Below, piece after piece: positions 44,464 through 56,433 of a stretch of 64,000 nucleotides of DNA. The notes beneath the pieces are model-generated. The model had not been told where the DNA came from, did no database searches, and worked only from the letters and a program-made list of their open reading frames with translations. The position numbers and the translations under genes are program-made. The DNA comes from Nelumbo lutea (lineage: Eukaryota > Streptophyta > Magnoliopsida > Proteales > Nelumbonaceae): the NCBI GenBank assembly GCA_022828595.1, contig JAKGHH010000002.1:80448383-80512382 (forward strand). Reading direction: 5' to 3'. Numbering within the stretch: the stretch's first letter is position 1; each line of letters starts with the position of its first letter.

Positions 44464-45843
44464 GTCAATAGGATGCCAATGGATAACTCAAGTGTAGAAT
44501 ATACACTTCTATTTGATGAATGGGATGAATATGATAATGAATTTTTTGAATTCATCCTTTCGAATAAAATGAAGAAATATTACAGCACATATTTTGTTAA
44601 GCAACCTTATTGCCTATCAAAGATGAGTTGGCATGTTTTTGCCCATGAATGTTTAGATGACCTAGAACACCTTGACAAAGTATATGATAATTTTAAGATG
44701 GAGAGGCATGTTTTTAAGAATTTTTCAAATCTATTAAGAGAATGAGGTCTTTTGGAAAACTCCCGGAATATCACAGTTAAAGAATCTTTGCCAATTTTTC
44801 TCTTAACTGTTGGCTATAATGAACGATATCGTATTATGGCCAGCAAGTTCCTGCATTCTAAGAGCACCATTAGTATTCACTTTTGGAGAACTTGCAAAGC
44901 AGTACGTAAACATGGGAGAGAATTAATTTATCCACACTCATTTGAAGCGGTGCATCCTCACATCAGGTATTCTGAAAAATATTATCCATGGTTTTAGGTA
45001 ATTCAATGGCATCCCATAACAAGTCTACATATTTTTTGTATTTATCATATTTTGACCATGTGTCCAAATAGGATTGCATTGGTGCAATTGATGGTACCCA
45101 TGTAAGGGTTCTTCAGGAGGAACAAATTCCATACCGAAGAAGAAAGTCATGTTGTACTATAAACGTGTTGGCAGTGTGCTCATTTGATATGTAATTTACA
45201 TTTGTTTACGTGGGGTGGGAAGATGATTCTAAAGTGTTTGTAGAAGCTGTTTCATCCCCACTTATAATTCCCCCACCCTCCTCCAGGTAATATAATGTAA
45301 TATATTTATTGGTTTAGAAACAATTTTAGACCTAACTAAAGTATATGGTTGTCTACAGTTTTATGTAGGAAAGTACTATGTTGTAGATTTTGGATTTCCT
45401 AGTGGTGATGGTTACGTAACACCTTTTTCTGGAGAGCGATATCATTTAAATGATTATAGGGGACATCAAAGGTGTAGACCAAAGAAGGAATTATTCAATT
45501 ACAAACATTCTTCGTTAAAGAATATTATAGAGAGAGATGTTTTGGTATATTAAAAGGGAAGTTTCCTATCTTACAAAACATGTTGTTGTTTTACTTATGG
45601 ATGTAGCATTACATCGTCATGGCTTACTTCATCACATACAATTTTATTAAGAGAGAAGTTGTTCATGATAATGATATTGATATGTGGTCAAGGGAGGACA
45701 TGACAGTTGGGGATGAAGACAAAGATCATGTTAGTGATTCAAATGATGATAGTGAACAAAAGGACTTTGGAACAACAAATTTTAAAGACAACATAGCTGA
45801 TAGGATGTGGGGGCAATATCAGTCATACCAGTTTGATGCTTGA
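44464..45843 (+). pseudogene. PIF/Harbinger transposase (DDE_Tnp_4 type)
   Basis: Cut-and-paste transposase. From about 44467 it reads an N-terminal region with MSWHVFAHECLDDL, a stop at 44743, then ESLPIFLLTVGYNERYRIMA and HPHIRYSEKYYPWF. Two introns with GT/AG borders fit: 44998-45071 and 45297-45358. The catalytic DDE regions are CIGAIDGTHVRV (45072 on, first Asp), FYVGKYYVVDFGFP (about 45359-45400, second Asp) and ELFNYKHSSLKNIIERDV (about 45489-45542, Glu). A stop lies in the middle domain near 45190 and another after VLVY near 45551. The tail (open block 45619-45840) is acidic and ends FDA. All three catalytic residues remain, but the frame is broken. Confidence 0.82.
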
Positions 45844-46560
45844 CTTTTATTATTTATTAGCTAATTTGAATTTCATCCCTTAAACTTTTAAACTCTTTAG
45901 ATGTGCTCGTAACCATGCTAAATGCTTAAATTTTATTTATGGTAAAACTATGTACTTAGAAGAAATTAACATTTTTTTTTGGGATTGCATATATCATGCT
46001 ATTTGAGCTTGCATGAAAAAACTAATAACATTTAATATGATAAATGTATATTTTATTATTTATTATTTTACATAAATAAATAGTAATAATGGCTATAACT
46101 TCATAAAACAATATTAGTAATATTATTAATAATATTTTTTTAAATAATAAATTTTGAATATTATTTTTGATTGATATTATTAATCATTGTTAATTATTAG
46201 TAATCACTAACAATATTATTAATTATTAAAAAATATTATAAATATTATTATTAATATTGTTAGTTATTTTTAACATTATTTTATTAATAATAAAGTATTA
46301 TTGATATTATTTTATTAGTTATTAATTTTTGAAAATTATTTTTATTAATATTAGTAATTATTTTTTAATTATTATTATTATTATTACTCATTTTTAGTTA
46401 ATATTAATATCATTATTTGTTATAAAATATTATTTTTATTAAATATTAAAATTATTTATAATTTATTAATATTTTTTTCTATTGTATATATTACTAAAAA
46501 CAAAATATTATTTTTTAATGATTAATGATATAGATAATCTCAAATGTTGTAGTTGAGATG
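45844..46560. repeat. AT-rich low-complexity stretch
   Basis: Runs of TTATTAATATTATT-like sequence dominate 46060-46530. No gene is seen. Confidence 0.7.
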
Positions 46561-46629
46561 CATAGAATCAAACACAAGGTGTGGACTAAAATGTGTCACG
46601 CCTTGCAAAATGCCCATTGAGGTGTGGTG

Positions 46630-46710
46630 TGGATTAGTCCACACACTTTTGTCCCTGGTGTAGAACAACTATCCTATTGGGGTGTGGTGTGTTTTCATTC
46701 ACACCACACC
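46630..46710. repeat. Two perfect hairpins near the Harbinger 3' side
   Basis: GTGTGGATTAGTCCACAC near 46628-46645 folds with a 7-bp stem. GGTGTGGTGTG at 46681-46691 pairs perfectly with CACACCACACC at 46700-46710 around an 8-base loop. They may belong to the transposon's subterminal region or to a separate small repeat. Confidence 0.65.
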
Positions 46711-46801
46711 TTTGGTGTAGATAAAAACGCATCAGCCAATTTCTCATCTATGCTATAGAACACCCCCTAAAACTGATTAATTCAATAAAGTATGTACTTA
46801 G

Positions 46802-47043
46802 TGTAGAGAAAAATAAAGGGTAGTTTTATAATTCTATTGTATTTTATTATTCTTTCTTGTACTGTAACAGGCATGTACATTAGTGTACAGCTCTTTTATT
46901 TTCTCTATAAGGACAATCTAGTCAATCCACTTGAGTTTAATATAAATACATCTTTTTTGGGTTGGCTCGATTAGATTGATCAACCCTATTAGGTCTGAAA
47001 TTGTGTTTCTCTTCTAACTCTTTCATCTTCTTACGAACTGGCA
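46802..47043 (+). repeat. 5' LTR of copia M
   Basis: Starts TGTAGAGAAA and ends ACTGGCA. TATA box TATAAATA at 46941-46948. Confidence 0.9.
46941..46948 (+). promoter_or_regulatory. TATA box of copia M LTR
   Basis: TATAAATA in the context GAGTTTAATATAAATACAT, conserved in the 3' LTR near 54923. Confidence 0.6.
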
Positions 47044-47055
47044 TGGTATTAGAGC
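47044..47055 (+). other. Primer-binding site of copia M
   Basis: TGGTATTAGAGC directly after the LTR; initiator-Met type with one C-to-T change. Confidence 0.85.
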
Positions 47056-47499
47056 AGGATGCTCTCTAATCCATTTCTCTTCATTCCTGATTAGTTTGAG
47101 AGATATTACCATTGCCAATTGGTTATGGACTGTTTTGATCTTTCTAGAGACCATTTCGTCGTGTTTTGCACATCTAATAAGAGGGATTTCATTAGATCTC
47201 TCTCATATGACATCAGTTTGCAATAAGATTTGAAAGAAAGTGTCACCCAACCCTCATCATCATATTCTGAAATTTTTATTGAGATCTGAGAAGCTTCGAT
47301 AGAGATCTGTACATCTCCTTTGGGCAGTTGCATCTAGACTTTTCTTTTCTAGTCTGTGTATCCAAATTTCTCCTATTGATGAATCTTGGACAATCTCTTG
47401 TGACTGTAAGAGGTTACTTTTCTTAGTTTTGACTCTCTTAAATTTTATTATTGCTTATCTTACTTGTTTCAATCATTTTTATTTTGTACTCTTTTCGAC
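47056..47499 (+). other. Leader of copia M
   Basis: Noncoding stretch between PBS and gag; nothing else is seen. Confidence 0.5.
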
Positions 47500-48240
47500 A
47501 TGGCTTTGGAAAAGAATGAAATTATTTCTATCAAGTTTGATGGAAGAAACTATGCTCTCTGGAAGTTTCATTTTCAATACTTTGTTGAAGGGAAAGGCGT
47601 GTAGGTTTATATTGATGATTCCACTTCCATGCCGAACATCGGTGATGTCAAAGAGCTGAAATAGTGGAGAACTGAGAATGCTCAAGTTACTTCACGGATA
47701 CTTGGCTCTATTTCCATGGATGTTAGTATTCCAATGAGAGGTCTCAAATCAGCCCATGGCATGTTTGAGTACCTTGAAAAGCTATATCAGCAATCGAATA
47801 TGTCTAGGCAATATCAAATTGAAATTGATATCTACTCCTATATTCAAGGAGAGAAGCAGATTTAGGAATACTATGCGGGGTTTGTGAATCTTTGGACTGA
47901 ATACAAACTGGCCCATTTTGGGGATTTGTCTACAGACTACTATGTAAAGACTATGAAGAAACATCTAAGCAAGAGAAAGACCATGCACTTTTTGATGCAC
48001 CTCAAGCCCAATAATGAGACTCTATGTCTGCACTTGACTAGAAGAAGGAACATGGGATTAATATAGTGTTTTTTGCTACCAAACAGAAAGGTAAAAAAGA
48101 CTTCTTGAAGATGCAATGTTATGAATGCAAAGAATATTGTCACATGGCATCCCACTACAAGAAGAAAAACTTTGGTACCTACTACAAATAGCAGGGACAC
48201 ATTATAGTGGAATACCCAACTAGGCCTCCCAAGAAAGGAC
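47500..48240 (+). pseudogene. gag of copia M
   Basis: Starts MALEKNEIISIKFDGRNYA, then LWKFHFQYFVEGKGV and a stop near 47602. Later blocks include GLKSAHGMFEYLEKLYQQSN (about 47740) and YYAGFVNLWTEYKL (about 47870), the usual copia gag core. A degenerate double zinc-knuckle region lies near 48120-48220 (CYECKEYCHMASHY, then GHIIVEYP), with several Cys codons replaced. The open block 47884-48063 ends it. Confidence 0.8.
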
Positions 48241-48870
48241 AACATAAGGCTTATTAGGCCTCCGCTGAACCTGTTTATACTAATACTACCGCCTCATCAT
48301 CAGCTCACAAGCCAGATGTATAGGGAAATCTAACTGAAGAAAAGATTTGTGAGCTCATGTCTTCAACTATTTCCTATGCTTTTTCTGCTATTGGACTGGC
48401 TGGTAAGTCTGCTTATTTGTGTTCATCTCCTTCTCACATGCGGATTATTGATTCTAGAGTCTCAAATCACATGACTAGGTTCTCCTTTGGTCAGTCTCCT
48501 AAACCTTATACCTCTATCAACGATATTATTACTGCTAATGGTGATTCTCCACCTTTATGTGGTTGTGATGATTTATTTTTGTCCACTTCCAAGTCCAAAC
48601 CCTTTTATCTTTCCAAAACCTTCTTTGTACCTAAATTGATTATTACTCTTATCTCTGTTGGGCAACTTGTTGATGATGGTAATAATGTCTTATTTACTCA
48701 TGATGGTTGTTTTATCCAAGACCAGCACACTAGGGAGCTGAAGGCCATGGGGAAGGGGCATAGGCTTGGAAGGTTGTTTGCTCTAGAATTCAAGAATAAG
48801 AGAGCTTCACTGGACTACTATTTGTTGTCTATTACTCCTAGTTCTTATATTTCCTCTTGTAATAATGTGT
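48241..48870 (+). pseudogene. Protease region of copia M
   Basis: An open 171-codon block (48357-48869). The active-site segment reads IIDSRVSNHM; the Gly of DSG is Arg, which should abolish activity. It continues with FFVPKLIITLISVGQLVDDG, typical of the copia protease C-terminus, and runs toward the pre-integrase region. Confidence 0.8.
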
Positions 48871-49680
48871 GACACTTATGACACAAACGTTTAGGTCATA
48901 CTCATGCTAAAAATTTGGATTACTTATTTTTTTTCTGGTTTTTTGCCTATGACTACTTCATTTAAGAATGTTGATAAATCCTATTTAACTTGCTGCTATA
49001 GTAAAAGTCATGTTTTACCTTTTCCATCTTCTATTAAACATGCATCTATACCTTTTTACCTCATTCACAGTGATGTGTGGTCATCTCTAGTTATTTCATG
49101 CTTGGGCTATAAGTATTTTGTGTTATTCATTGATGACTGTACTTGATACACATGGGTTTATTTACTTCGAAAGAAAATTAGAAGATTTCTCCATGTTTAA
49201 GAACTTTCATGCTATGGTAATTACATAGTTTTAAAGTAATATAAGCATTTTGAGGTCAGATTCAAGGGGAGAGTAATATGATAGTACGGATGGTGAGTTT
49301 CAAACATATCTTAAACAACATGGTATTTAGTCCCAAAGATCTTGTCTTGGTACTCCTCAACAGAACAGAATATCCAAGCATAAGAATCACCACATTGCTA
49401 GTATGGTGAGATCATTGATTCAAGACTTTCATGCTCCCCTTACCTTCTGGGTGGAGGCAACCCACATTGCTGTTCACCTTATCAATGTTCTTCCTACACC
49501 TGTCTTTGAAAATTCTTCTCTTATCAATCCTTATTTCATTGCCCACCAAACCTATCCATACTTTGTGTCTTTGGATGTATTTGTTTTGTCCATCTCCCTT
49601 CCCATGAACGCACCAAACTAATAGTTCAATCAGCTGTGTGTACATTTATGGGATATAGTATGGAACACAAAGGATTCCTT
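48871..49680 (+). pseudogene. Integrase of copia M
   Basis: After a stop comes HKRLGHTHAKNLDYL, the pre-integrase His motif. Next is PFYLIHSDVWS (about 49050-49083) with the first Asp and YFVLFIDDCT. The central part (49150-49390) is broken by stops. VRSLIQDFHAPLTFWVEA (about 49406) and FMGYSMEHKGFLCYDP (about 49645) mark the C-terminal half. Confidence 0.78.
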
Positions 49681-50070
49681 TGTTATGATCCCACAATGTC
49701 ATTTTTCTTAAGAACCTTTCATTCTTTGATCATATTACTAAATGTCCTGCACCATCCATTTCTATTCCGTATAAATTTGGTTCTACAGGTGACTCTCCTT
49801 CTTCATTTTAGTCACTTCAGATGTATTTCAGGAAGCATCCAGTTCGCCCATCGCCTATGCCTCCTCCACTTCCAACAACAATGGCTGGTCATTCTTCTTC
49901 ATCCATTACTACTATAAGTATAGATTCTCCTCTCGAAGATTTACCTTAATCTATTCCTTTGCATCAATCATCCTATATTTCTCATCCACTTGATCGCTAT
50001 GGCTTCTTTTCTAGTCATAGCTCTTTCTCAATTATTTTGTCATCCATAGATATTCTAAGCCTTACAACCA
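49681..50070 (+). pseudogene. Integrase-RT linker of copia M
   Basis: Pro/Ser-rich reading (FRKHPVRPSPMPPPLPTT-like in part) with stops. No catalytic motif. Confidence 0.5.
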
Positions 50071-50846
50071 AGCCATAACAGTTAAGCATTGGAAAGATGC
50101 TACGGATTCAGAGGTCCAGGCTTTATTGGAGAATGATACATGTGATCATGTCTCTCCTCCTCCAGATGCCTCCATCATTGGTAGCTGATGGGTTTTACAC
50201 CATGAAACTCAAATTAGATGGTTCTCTAGATAGATATAAGGCCTGTTTGGTTGCTCAAGGCTACAAGAAAGAGTATGGAATTGACTATGATGAAACTTTT
50301 GCTCCTATGGCCAAAATGACAACAGTCTGTTTGCTACTAGCCATTACTACTCTTAGACAATGGGCAGTTCACTAGATGGATGTCAAGAATGCCTTCCTCC
50401 ATGGATAGTTACAGGAGACAGTTTATACAAAACCATCTCTTGGCTATCATGACAACCCTTAATTGGTGTGTAAACTGAAGAAATCCCTATATGGTCTTAA
50501 ATAAGCTCCACAAGCTTGGTTTGACCACTTCTATACAGTAGTGTTGGAGGCTAGTTTTCAGCAAAGTGCTTCAGATTACTCTATTTTCACTCTTAAGAGA
50601 ACTTAGGGGTTGACTCTTCTTTTAGTTTATGTTGATGATATCCTTATCATTGGAGTTGATGTGGATGGTATAAATAAACTGAAACTTTTGCTTATTAACT
50701 CATTCAAAATGAAAGATCTTGGGCCAGTGACATACTTCATTGGGCTTGAAATTCAAAGATGTCATCAAGGTTATTTTGTCAACCAATAGAAATATGCCTT
50801 TGATTTGGTGACTCTTGCTCGCTTGACTGACTCCAAACAAGTTGAT
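50071..50846 (+). pseudogene. Reverse transcriptase of copia M
   Basis: Seen in order: KHWKDATDSEVQALLEN (about 50085), YKACLVAQGYKKEYGIDYDE (about 50235), MDVKNAFLHG after a stop (about 50378), LKKSLYGLK (about 50475) and catalytic YVDD in LLLVYVDDILII (about 50620-50655). Several CAG/CAA/TGG positions are stops. It ends DSKQVD at the insertion of element G and continues at 54154. Confidence 0.83.
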
Positions 50847-50911
50847 TGAAAGGGATGGTAAAATCCATCGTATGGATGCCAAAACTGTTGCGGAGTGATT
50901 ATACCTGATCC
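50847..50911 (-). repeat. 3' LTR remnant of copia G
   Basis: The first roughly 50 plus-strand bases match the LTR end at 52329. After a gap, ATTATACCTGATCC matches LTR sequence near 52497. Leader sequence follows. Confidence 0.78.
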
Positions 50912-52328
50912 AGTGAGTGCTCACCCATCATATTCAGGTTACGCCAAGGTATCGTGAGAGAGTTCCCATTTTCTGGTTAAGCCCCTCCCACATCGGTCTA
51001 TGACGCCCCTATCTTCTTATGAAGCACTCTGACAGACCCAATAGCAAATGGATAGCCCAATTTTATGGTGTGTTTCCTCATTACTGAAGGATCCATCATC
51101 GTGCTAATGATGGAAGGCCTTTAGAGAGTCCGTCATATGGATCTCCCTATCACATGCACTCATATTACCGGAGGGAGCAAAATTACGCCCTAGTTCTATT
51201 TTAGGGCAAACCAAAGTGGCTCCCACTGACTTTCATAAAGTCAGATTTCTGGTGGGCCTAAATCAACTAGGGTTTTCGCACGCGCCCCTTTTTAAGATTG
51301 TGGAGCCCACCACGCAAGGAGGGGTCATCCAATGACCTTAGGGGACACCATGGAAATGATGTGCATTCAGCCATGGTGTGCGCAAGAGTCACTAACGAAA
51401 CATCATGGGTCAAGTGCTTATGGCCCACGGTCGCAACACATCAAACGTCTACACATCACATGATATGGAAGAATTGATCCAATCAATCACTAGCTGTAAA
51501 GCCCATTAATTAGCCCAACAAAAACACAATATTAACAATTAATATCATCTAGGTATATGGGCTGAATAGCAGTTAGCAGTTTGGCCCATATAGCTTTTCT
51601 CACAAAAGTGGGCTTTTGCAGTTTTAACTCTTTAAAACTGGGCTTTACAGGTTGGGCCGAATTAATCCCTACAATTGAACATCAGTTTTAGGCCTAAAAG
51701 TGTGAGAAAACTAGACTGAAAAACAGTCCCCTTTTGAACCCTAGATTCGGTCCAAACAGATTTGGTCCAATCTGGTCTGAGATGGTCTGAAACTGATTTT
51801 CAATTCAAGAATTAATTCAGGAAAGATCTGAAATTAACATTTCTGATTTTTAGACAATCATAAATTAGACATGGACTGTTCACACCACCTGCAAAACAGA
51901 GGTTAGTCACTAGGGTTGCAGATTCATAAACTGCAAAACGTGGAATGCGATCCCTCCATTTGCAAATCTCCAGCGCCACCTTTTTCTTCAATCAAGAAAA
52001 TAAAATAAAACAGAAATCCTATTTCTATTAAATAATTACATCCTTGATTGAATCCTATACATTCAGTCTAGAAAAAAAATTATTTTACAAACTGAATTGA
52101 ATAGAAGTTACAAAAGGAGAATGTGCAGATAATCTGCGCCAAATCTGCACTTCGATCTCCAGGTATTAATAATCCATTAAATCAAGAAATAAATAAAGAA
52201 CAATTCTAAATAAGTTTAAGATTCAAACAAAATTAATTTCAGATCAATCGCCCTCAACTTCTATTGAATTGCGCAGGTTCAGATTTGATTTTTTGGTTCA
52301 AGATTCGAACCTGTGGCTCTGATACCAC
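50912..52328 (-). other. Leader of copia G
   Basis: Collinear on the minus strand with about 58408-59900 of H. Includes the CACCATGGC/GCCATGGTG block near 51345-51385. Noncoding. Confidence 0.8.
52315..52327 (-). other. Primer-binding site of copia G
   Basis: The minus strand reads TGGTATCAGAGCC. Confidence 0.88.
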
Positions 52329-54148
52329 TGAAAGGGATGGTAGAATCCATCGTATGGATGCCAAAACTGTTTTGAATTTCAAAAATTTTCTACCTACCTT
52401 CCAACTGGGAATCGTATTCCCTGATTTTAGAATCAAGATTCAAGGATCCTACTTGAACCAGAACTGAACTAGATCTGAACCAAAAGAGAAGGGAGTGATT
52501 TTACCTGATCCAAAGAAATAATATCTCCCAAAATTGGTGTTCACACCCAAAGAAGACATCAAGATCTGCTCTTGCTGAAGATGACACAACAACTATGGAA
52601 TAGAACCAGTAGAGTGCGTCCTACACACTGAATCCTTCACAAGAATCCTTTGGAAGCAATGAGCACCGAACTGAATCAGCCTTTCAGTAAAGACTGATAT
52701 CAAGAACTCTTTCTTGATCTTTCTCTGATAGAGAAATCGAACTGTAGTAGATGGTGGCGGCTATTGAAGGAGAAGGCTAGAGAAGAAAATGGCAAATTGC
52801 TTTTTCTTCTCTAGGGTTTCTGAGATCCTATCTCAAAACTGCAGAGTGTCTTGTAATTCGAATAGGGTTTCCTCCAGTTGCTTAATGATTAAGAAAACCT
52901 CCTAATCATATCAGGAGTTGCCCTTATCCAAATCTGTATTTGGATTAGAACTCTTCTTAATCTTATCTGCAGATTAGATAAGTTTTTGGGCTCATCCTAA
53001 TCTCAGATCCGCCCCCTGTTAATGACTGATCAAATGAGCCCTGTTCGAAATGGGCTTTAGGCCCAATAAGAATCAAGTGCTCAAAAGTCTTCCAAATTTC
53101 TGCCCAGTTGGGCTTCTTTGTATGTCGTGAGACCCAAGCATTGATCTACACACCAGCCACATGGGTTCGGCCCAGCCTCTGTTACAAGGCCTAGCCGAAT
53201 TCACTGGAGAAACCAATGAACCCCTTGAGCCCATCACATGGACCCTATGGGCCCAACACTTACACTAAGTGGTCCCTGGGCCAAGCCATCTTATAAAAAC
53301 CTAGGGACTGTGGGTAGGTGCAAGATTAGCCCATCAGGTATTATCCCAAATGGCCTTACACTTAACCTCTCAGCCCATAATGATCAAGCACTGCTTGACA
53401 AGAGAGGACCTCTCCCTCGATTGCAAGGAACAATGCTGCACTCTCTACTCACATGGATCCCGGGAATTAAAACCATTTGCAAAATATATTGAAACCATAC
53501 TTAGGTATATATCATATATATAAATTTTGCAACACAAAATTCCAACGATAGAAATCAACTGTCGGTAGTTTGGTTTCCATCAGAGAGAGTGCATCCCCGA
53601 TCATTACCTTTGTCCAACAAAGGGGCTGATCCCATCACTATTATCACCCACTCAGATGAATTCTCAGACTGTCCCAACATACCCAGGTTTTGACCCCCGC
53701 TAAGGATCTCACTGATTGGCATATCAAAAATAGCCAAATCTGACACCTAGTGTAGTACCAAAATCGGGTCTAGGGGTCAGTTGTAACTTTCTAGTTTTGC
53801 CCATCAATCTCCAACGTTCAGGGCAATACTGGAAGTCCGGTTTGGTTCAAGGGTTCAAGTAATCCTACACTGCATGAGCCTTGGGTCTCACCCTAGCAGC
53901 TGAGACGAACCACCCCAATAGTTGGTAGCACACCAATGTCAGCCTTGGCAGGATAAATCTCCCCAGACTTATCCAATGGCTGTGAACATTTAAAACCAAC
54001 ACAAGTCTCATTAAGTTTCTAGTTTTAGGGTCTTACACAGAGGTATACCACACAACATGAATCAAACATGTACTTCATTTATTTACATTAAATATCAAAA
54101 GTACATCAGAATTGATTGAAACTAAGGGCATACAAAAACTGTCCAACA
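52329..54148 (-). repeat. 5' LTR of copia G
   Basis: 1820 bp. The plus strand starts TGAAAGGGATGG and ends GTCCAACA; collinear with the LTRs of H, more distantly with C. Confidence 0.9.
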
Positions 54149-54153
54149 TTGAT

Positions 54154-54786
54154 ACACCTTTGGAGCTTAACTATAAGTTGAATAAGGATGAGGGTGATCT
54201 TATACCTGATGCTACCCTATATTGGCAACTTGTAGGTAGTCTTATCTACCTAACCATGACTAGACCAGGCATTTCCTATGTAGTTTAGATCATGAGTCAG
54301 TTTTTATTTGCTCCATGTCAACCTCACTATTTTGCAGTTCTTCAGATTATTCATTATGTCGAGGGCACATTATCACATAGATTATTTTTCTCATCCTCTC
54401 CCTCCACACAGCTTTGAGATTATGCGGATGCCAATTGGGCAGGTCACCTTAACACTCGTCGCTCTAGTACTAGCTAGTGTATATTCCTTGGTGATTCCCT
54501 GATTTCTTGGAAATGCAAGAAACAACAAATGGTTTCCAAATCATCTACTGACAACATGAGTGCAATCAAGATTGCATCTAATCCCGTATTCCATGAGTGT
54601 ACTAACCACATTGAGATAGATTGTCACTTCATTCGTGTTCTTCTCCATGTGGCTCAAATCTCTCTCCCACATGTTTCATCAGGCCTACAGCTTGCGGATC
54701 TATTCACCAAAGCCATGACCAAAGTCTGACATAATTTTCTTGTAGAAAAACTGATGCTTATACCCTAGCAATAGTTTGAGGGGGAG
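54154..54786 (+). pseudogene. RT end and RNase H of copia M
   Basis: Resumes after G with TPLELNYKLNKDEGDLIPDA, then YWQLVGSLIYLTMTRPGISY. RNase H follows: DYADANWAGHLNTRRSSTS with a stop before it, FLGDSLISWKCKKQQMVS, SAIKIASNPVFHECTNHIEI and LADLFTKAM. Then come a stop and the purine tract before the 3' LTR. Confidence 0.82.
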
Positions 54787-55010
54787 TGTAGAGAAAATAA
54801 AGGGTAGTTTTGTAATTATACTATATTTTATTACTCTTTCTTGTATTGTAATAGGCATGTACATTAGTTTACGACACTTTTATTTTCTCTGTAAGGACAA
54901 TCTTGTCCATTCACTTGAGTTTAATATAAATACATATTTTTGGGTTGGTTCGATCAGATTGATCAACCCTAACAGATCTGGACTTGTGTTGATCTTCTCA
55001 CGAACTAACA
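54787..55010 (+). repeat. 3' LTR of copia M
   Basis: Collinear with 46802-47043, with one roughly 20-base gap near the end. Ends ACTAACA before cttag. Confidence 0.9.
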
Positions 55011-55015
55011 CTTAG

Positions 55016-56428
55016 AAAACAACAAATGTGTGGGTATGGGTCAACCAAAGAGCAGTTATGATATGATCACTTTATGTGTTTTTTAATCAATAAAAACAAC
55101 CAAAGGAATTTGCTGAAAATAAGAAGAATAGGAGTAAATATCCCTACACTTCAGTAGGTTGGTATATAAGGAAATAGGTACAATTGCAACAAGCTGATTC
55201 TACATATTTGATATCTCATGCATCTGAATTAATGGAGAAAAGAAGGCCCGAAGAGAAAGCATAGTTTGTCAAACCTTTCTTGTCAAGAAACCCAAGGGGA
55301 TAAATTCATATATTATATGGATTTGACTGAAACCTAGTTAAGAACTAATTTCCCATATGGAGATTAAATTGTTCATCCAATTATAATAAATTTTATTTTT
55401 GAATTGCATCTTATTGGCACTGATGTATTGGCGATAGTTGATGTTTAGTGCTTCTCATTCCAATGAAGATACTAGGAGATTCTTGCTTCATCATCTGATT
55501 GTCAAAAAATAAAATAAATATGTTTTTTTTTGCTTCATCATCATCACTTTTGTCAAAGTTAGAGATCCAGGATCTCACTAATATAAATGGTTCTCTCTTG
55601 CAAGTATCTTTCACCTTCTCTATCTATAATTTTTCCTATTTACTCCTATGTTAGTGAAGTCCAAAACATCTTCTTAACCTTTATCACCCCAAACCCCGCT
55701 TTTTAGTGTCTTTAAGACTCTTTATTTGCCTAGGTCTTGCTTACTTTTTGCACAAGCCCAGCATTAAAAGATCAGACATGAGGTTTAACAGGAATCAAAT
55801 CCAACAGTTCTGAAGTGAATTATAAAATCGAAAATCCATATTCTATCTTCTTACCAAATTGATCAAACTTTTCTACCAAGGTTTCCATACTTATTGGGAT
55901 TAACCCATGCTCTAATCTTGATGGTTTTTCTCAGGTGCAACCAAGATAACATAGAAAAGAATGTGCATTTTGGAAGGTTCACACACTAGTCCAAGCCAAC
56001 AAAAAAAGCAATTGTTCAAAGCTAGCAATAATTATTTTAAGAAAATTTATTAACACTTCATGGCATTCAATATATACCTTTTTCCAGGCTTCAAACACTC
56101 CATGATCTAAGGATAAAAAAACGAACACGAAATAACATATCCTTTTACATCTTTATCAAATATGAGTCCATAATTCAAATTCATGTGTGTATCTCATGCA
56201 ATTGCAATTTAACCATCCCTGAATTCTTTCCTCACGCATCCATAGGAATTTGAGAACTCTCATCAAATATCTAGCAAGTTATTAACTACTCTAAATGCAT
56301 ATTAGAAAACATTTGATTGGTTTTCTATTCCCTAGCCATGTTGTAAGTAGGAGGTGGTCAGGCTAGGTGGGGATGGTCTCCTTGAAGGACAAAGGAAGAT
56401 CGGAAATGAAGAATCAACCGGGAATGAA
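55016..56428. other. Flanking DNA between copia M and copia H
   Basis: No gene, RNA or clear repeat is supported. The stretch 55230-55340 faintly recalls retroelement coding sequence (KKPKG) but is too weak to call. Confidence 0.4.
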
Positions 56429-56433
56429 GAATC

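Larger units (their letters stand above)
50847..54148 (-). mobile_element. Internally deleted copia G in copia M
   Basis: A minus-strand copia of the H family: full 5' LTR (52329-54148), PBS, leader (50912-52328) and a 65-bp deleted LTR remnant (50847-50911). No coding sequence. Perfect TSD ttgat at 50842-50846 and 54149-54153. Same plan as F, with a different family and site. Confidence 0.92.
46802..55010 (+). mobile_element. Ty1/copia element M with short LTRs
   Basis: A different copia lineage from B/C/F/G/H. LTRs are only 242 bp (46802-47043) and 224 bp (54787-55010). It has a PBS, a purine tract (GTTTGAGGGGGAG) and a perfect TSD cttag at 46797-46801 and 55011-55015. Gag, protease, integrase, RT and RNase H are all recognisable in order but carry many stops. 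Element G splits RT from RNase H. Confidence 0.93.

Noticed and set aside
46060..46530. Scaffold attachment region or origin in the AT-rich stretch
   Set aside because: Simple TTA/ATT-rich sequence alone does not show either function.
55230..55340. Gypsy RT fragment
   Set aside because: Only a few residues (KKPKG) fit and stops follow at once. Too weak to annotate.
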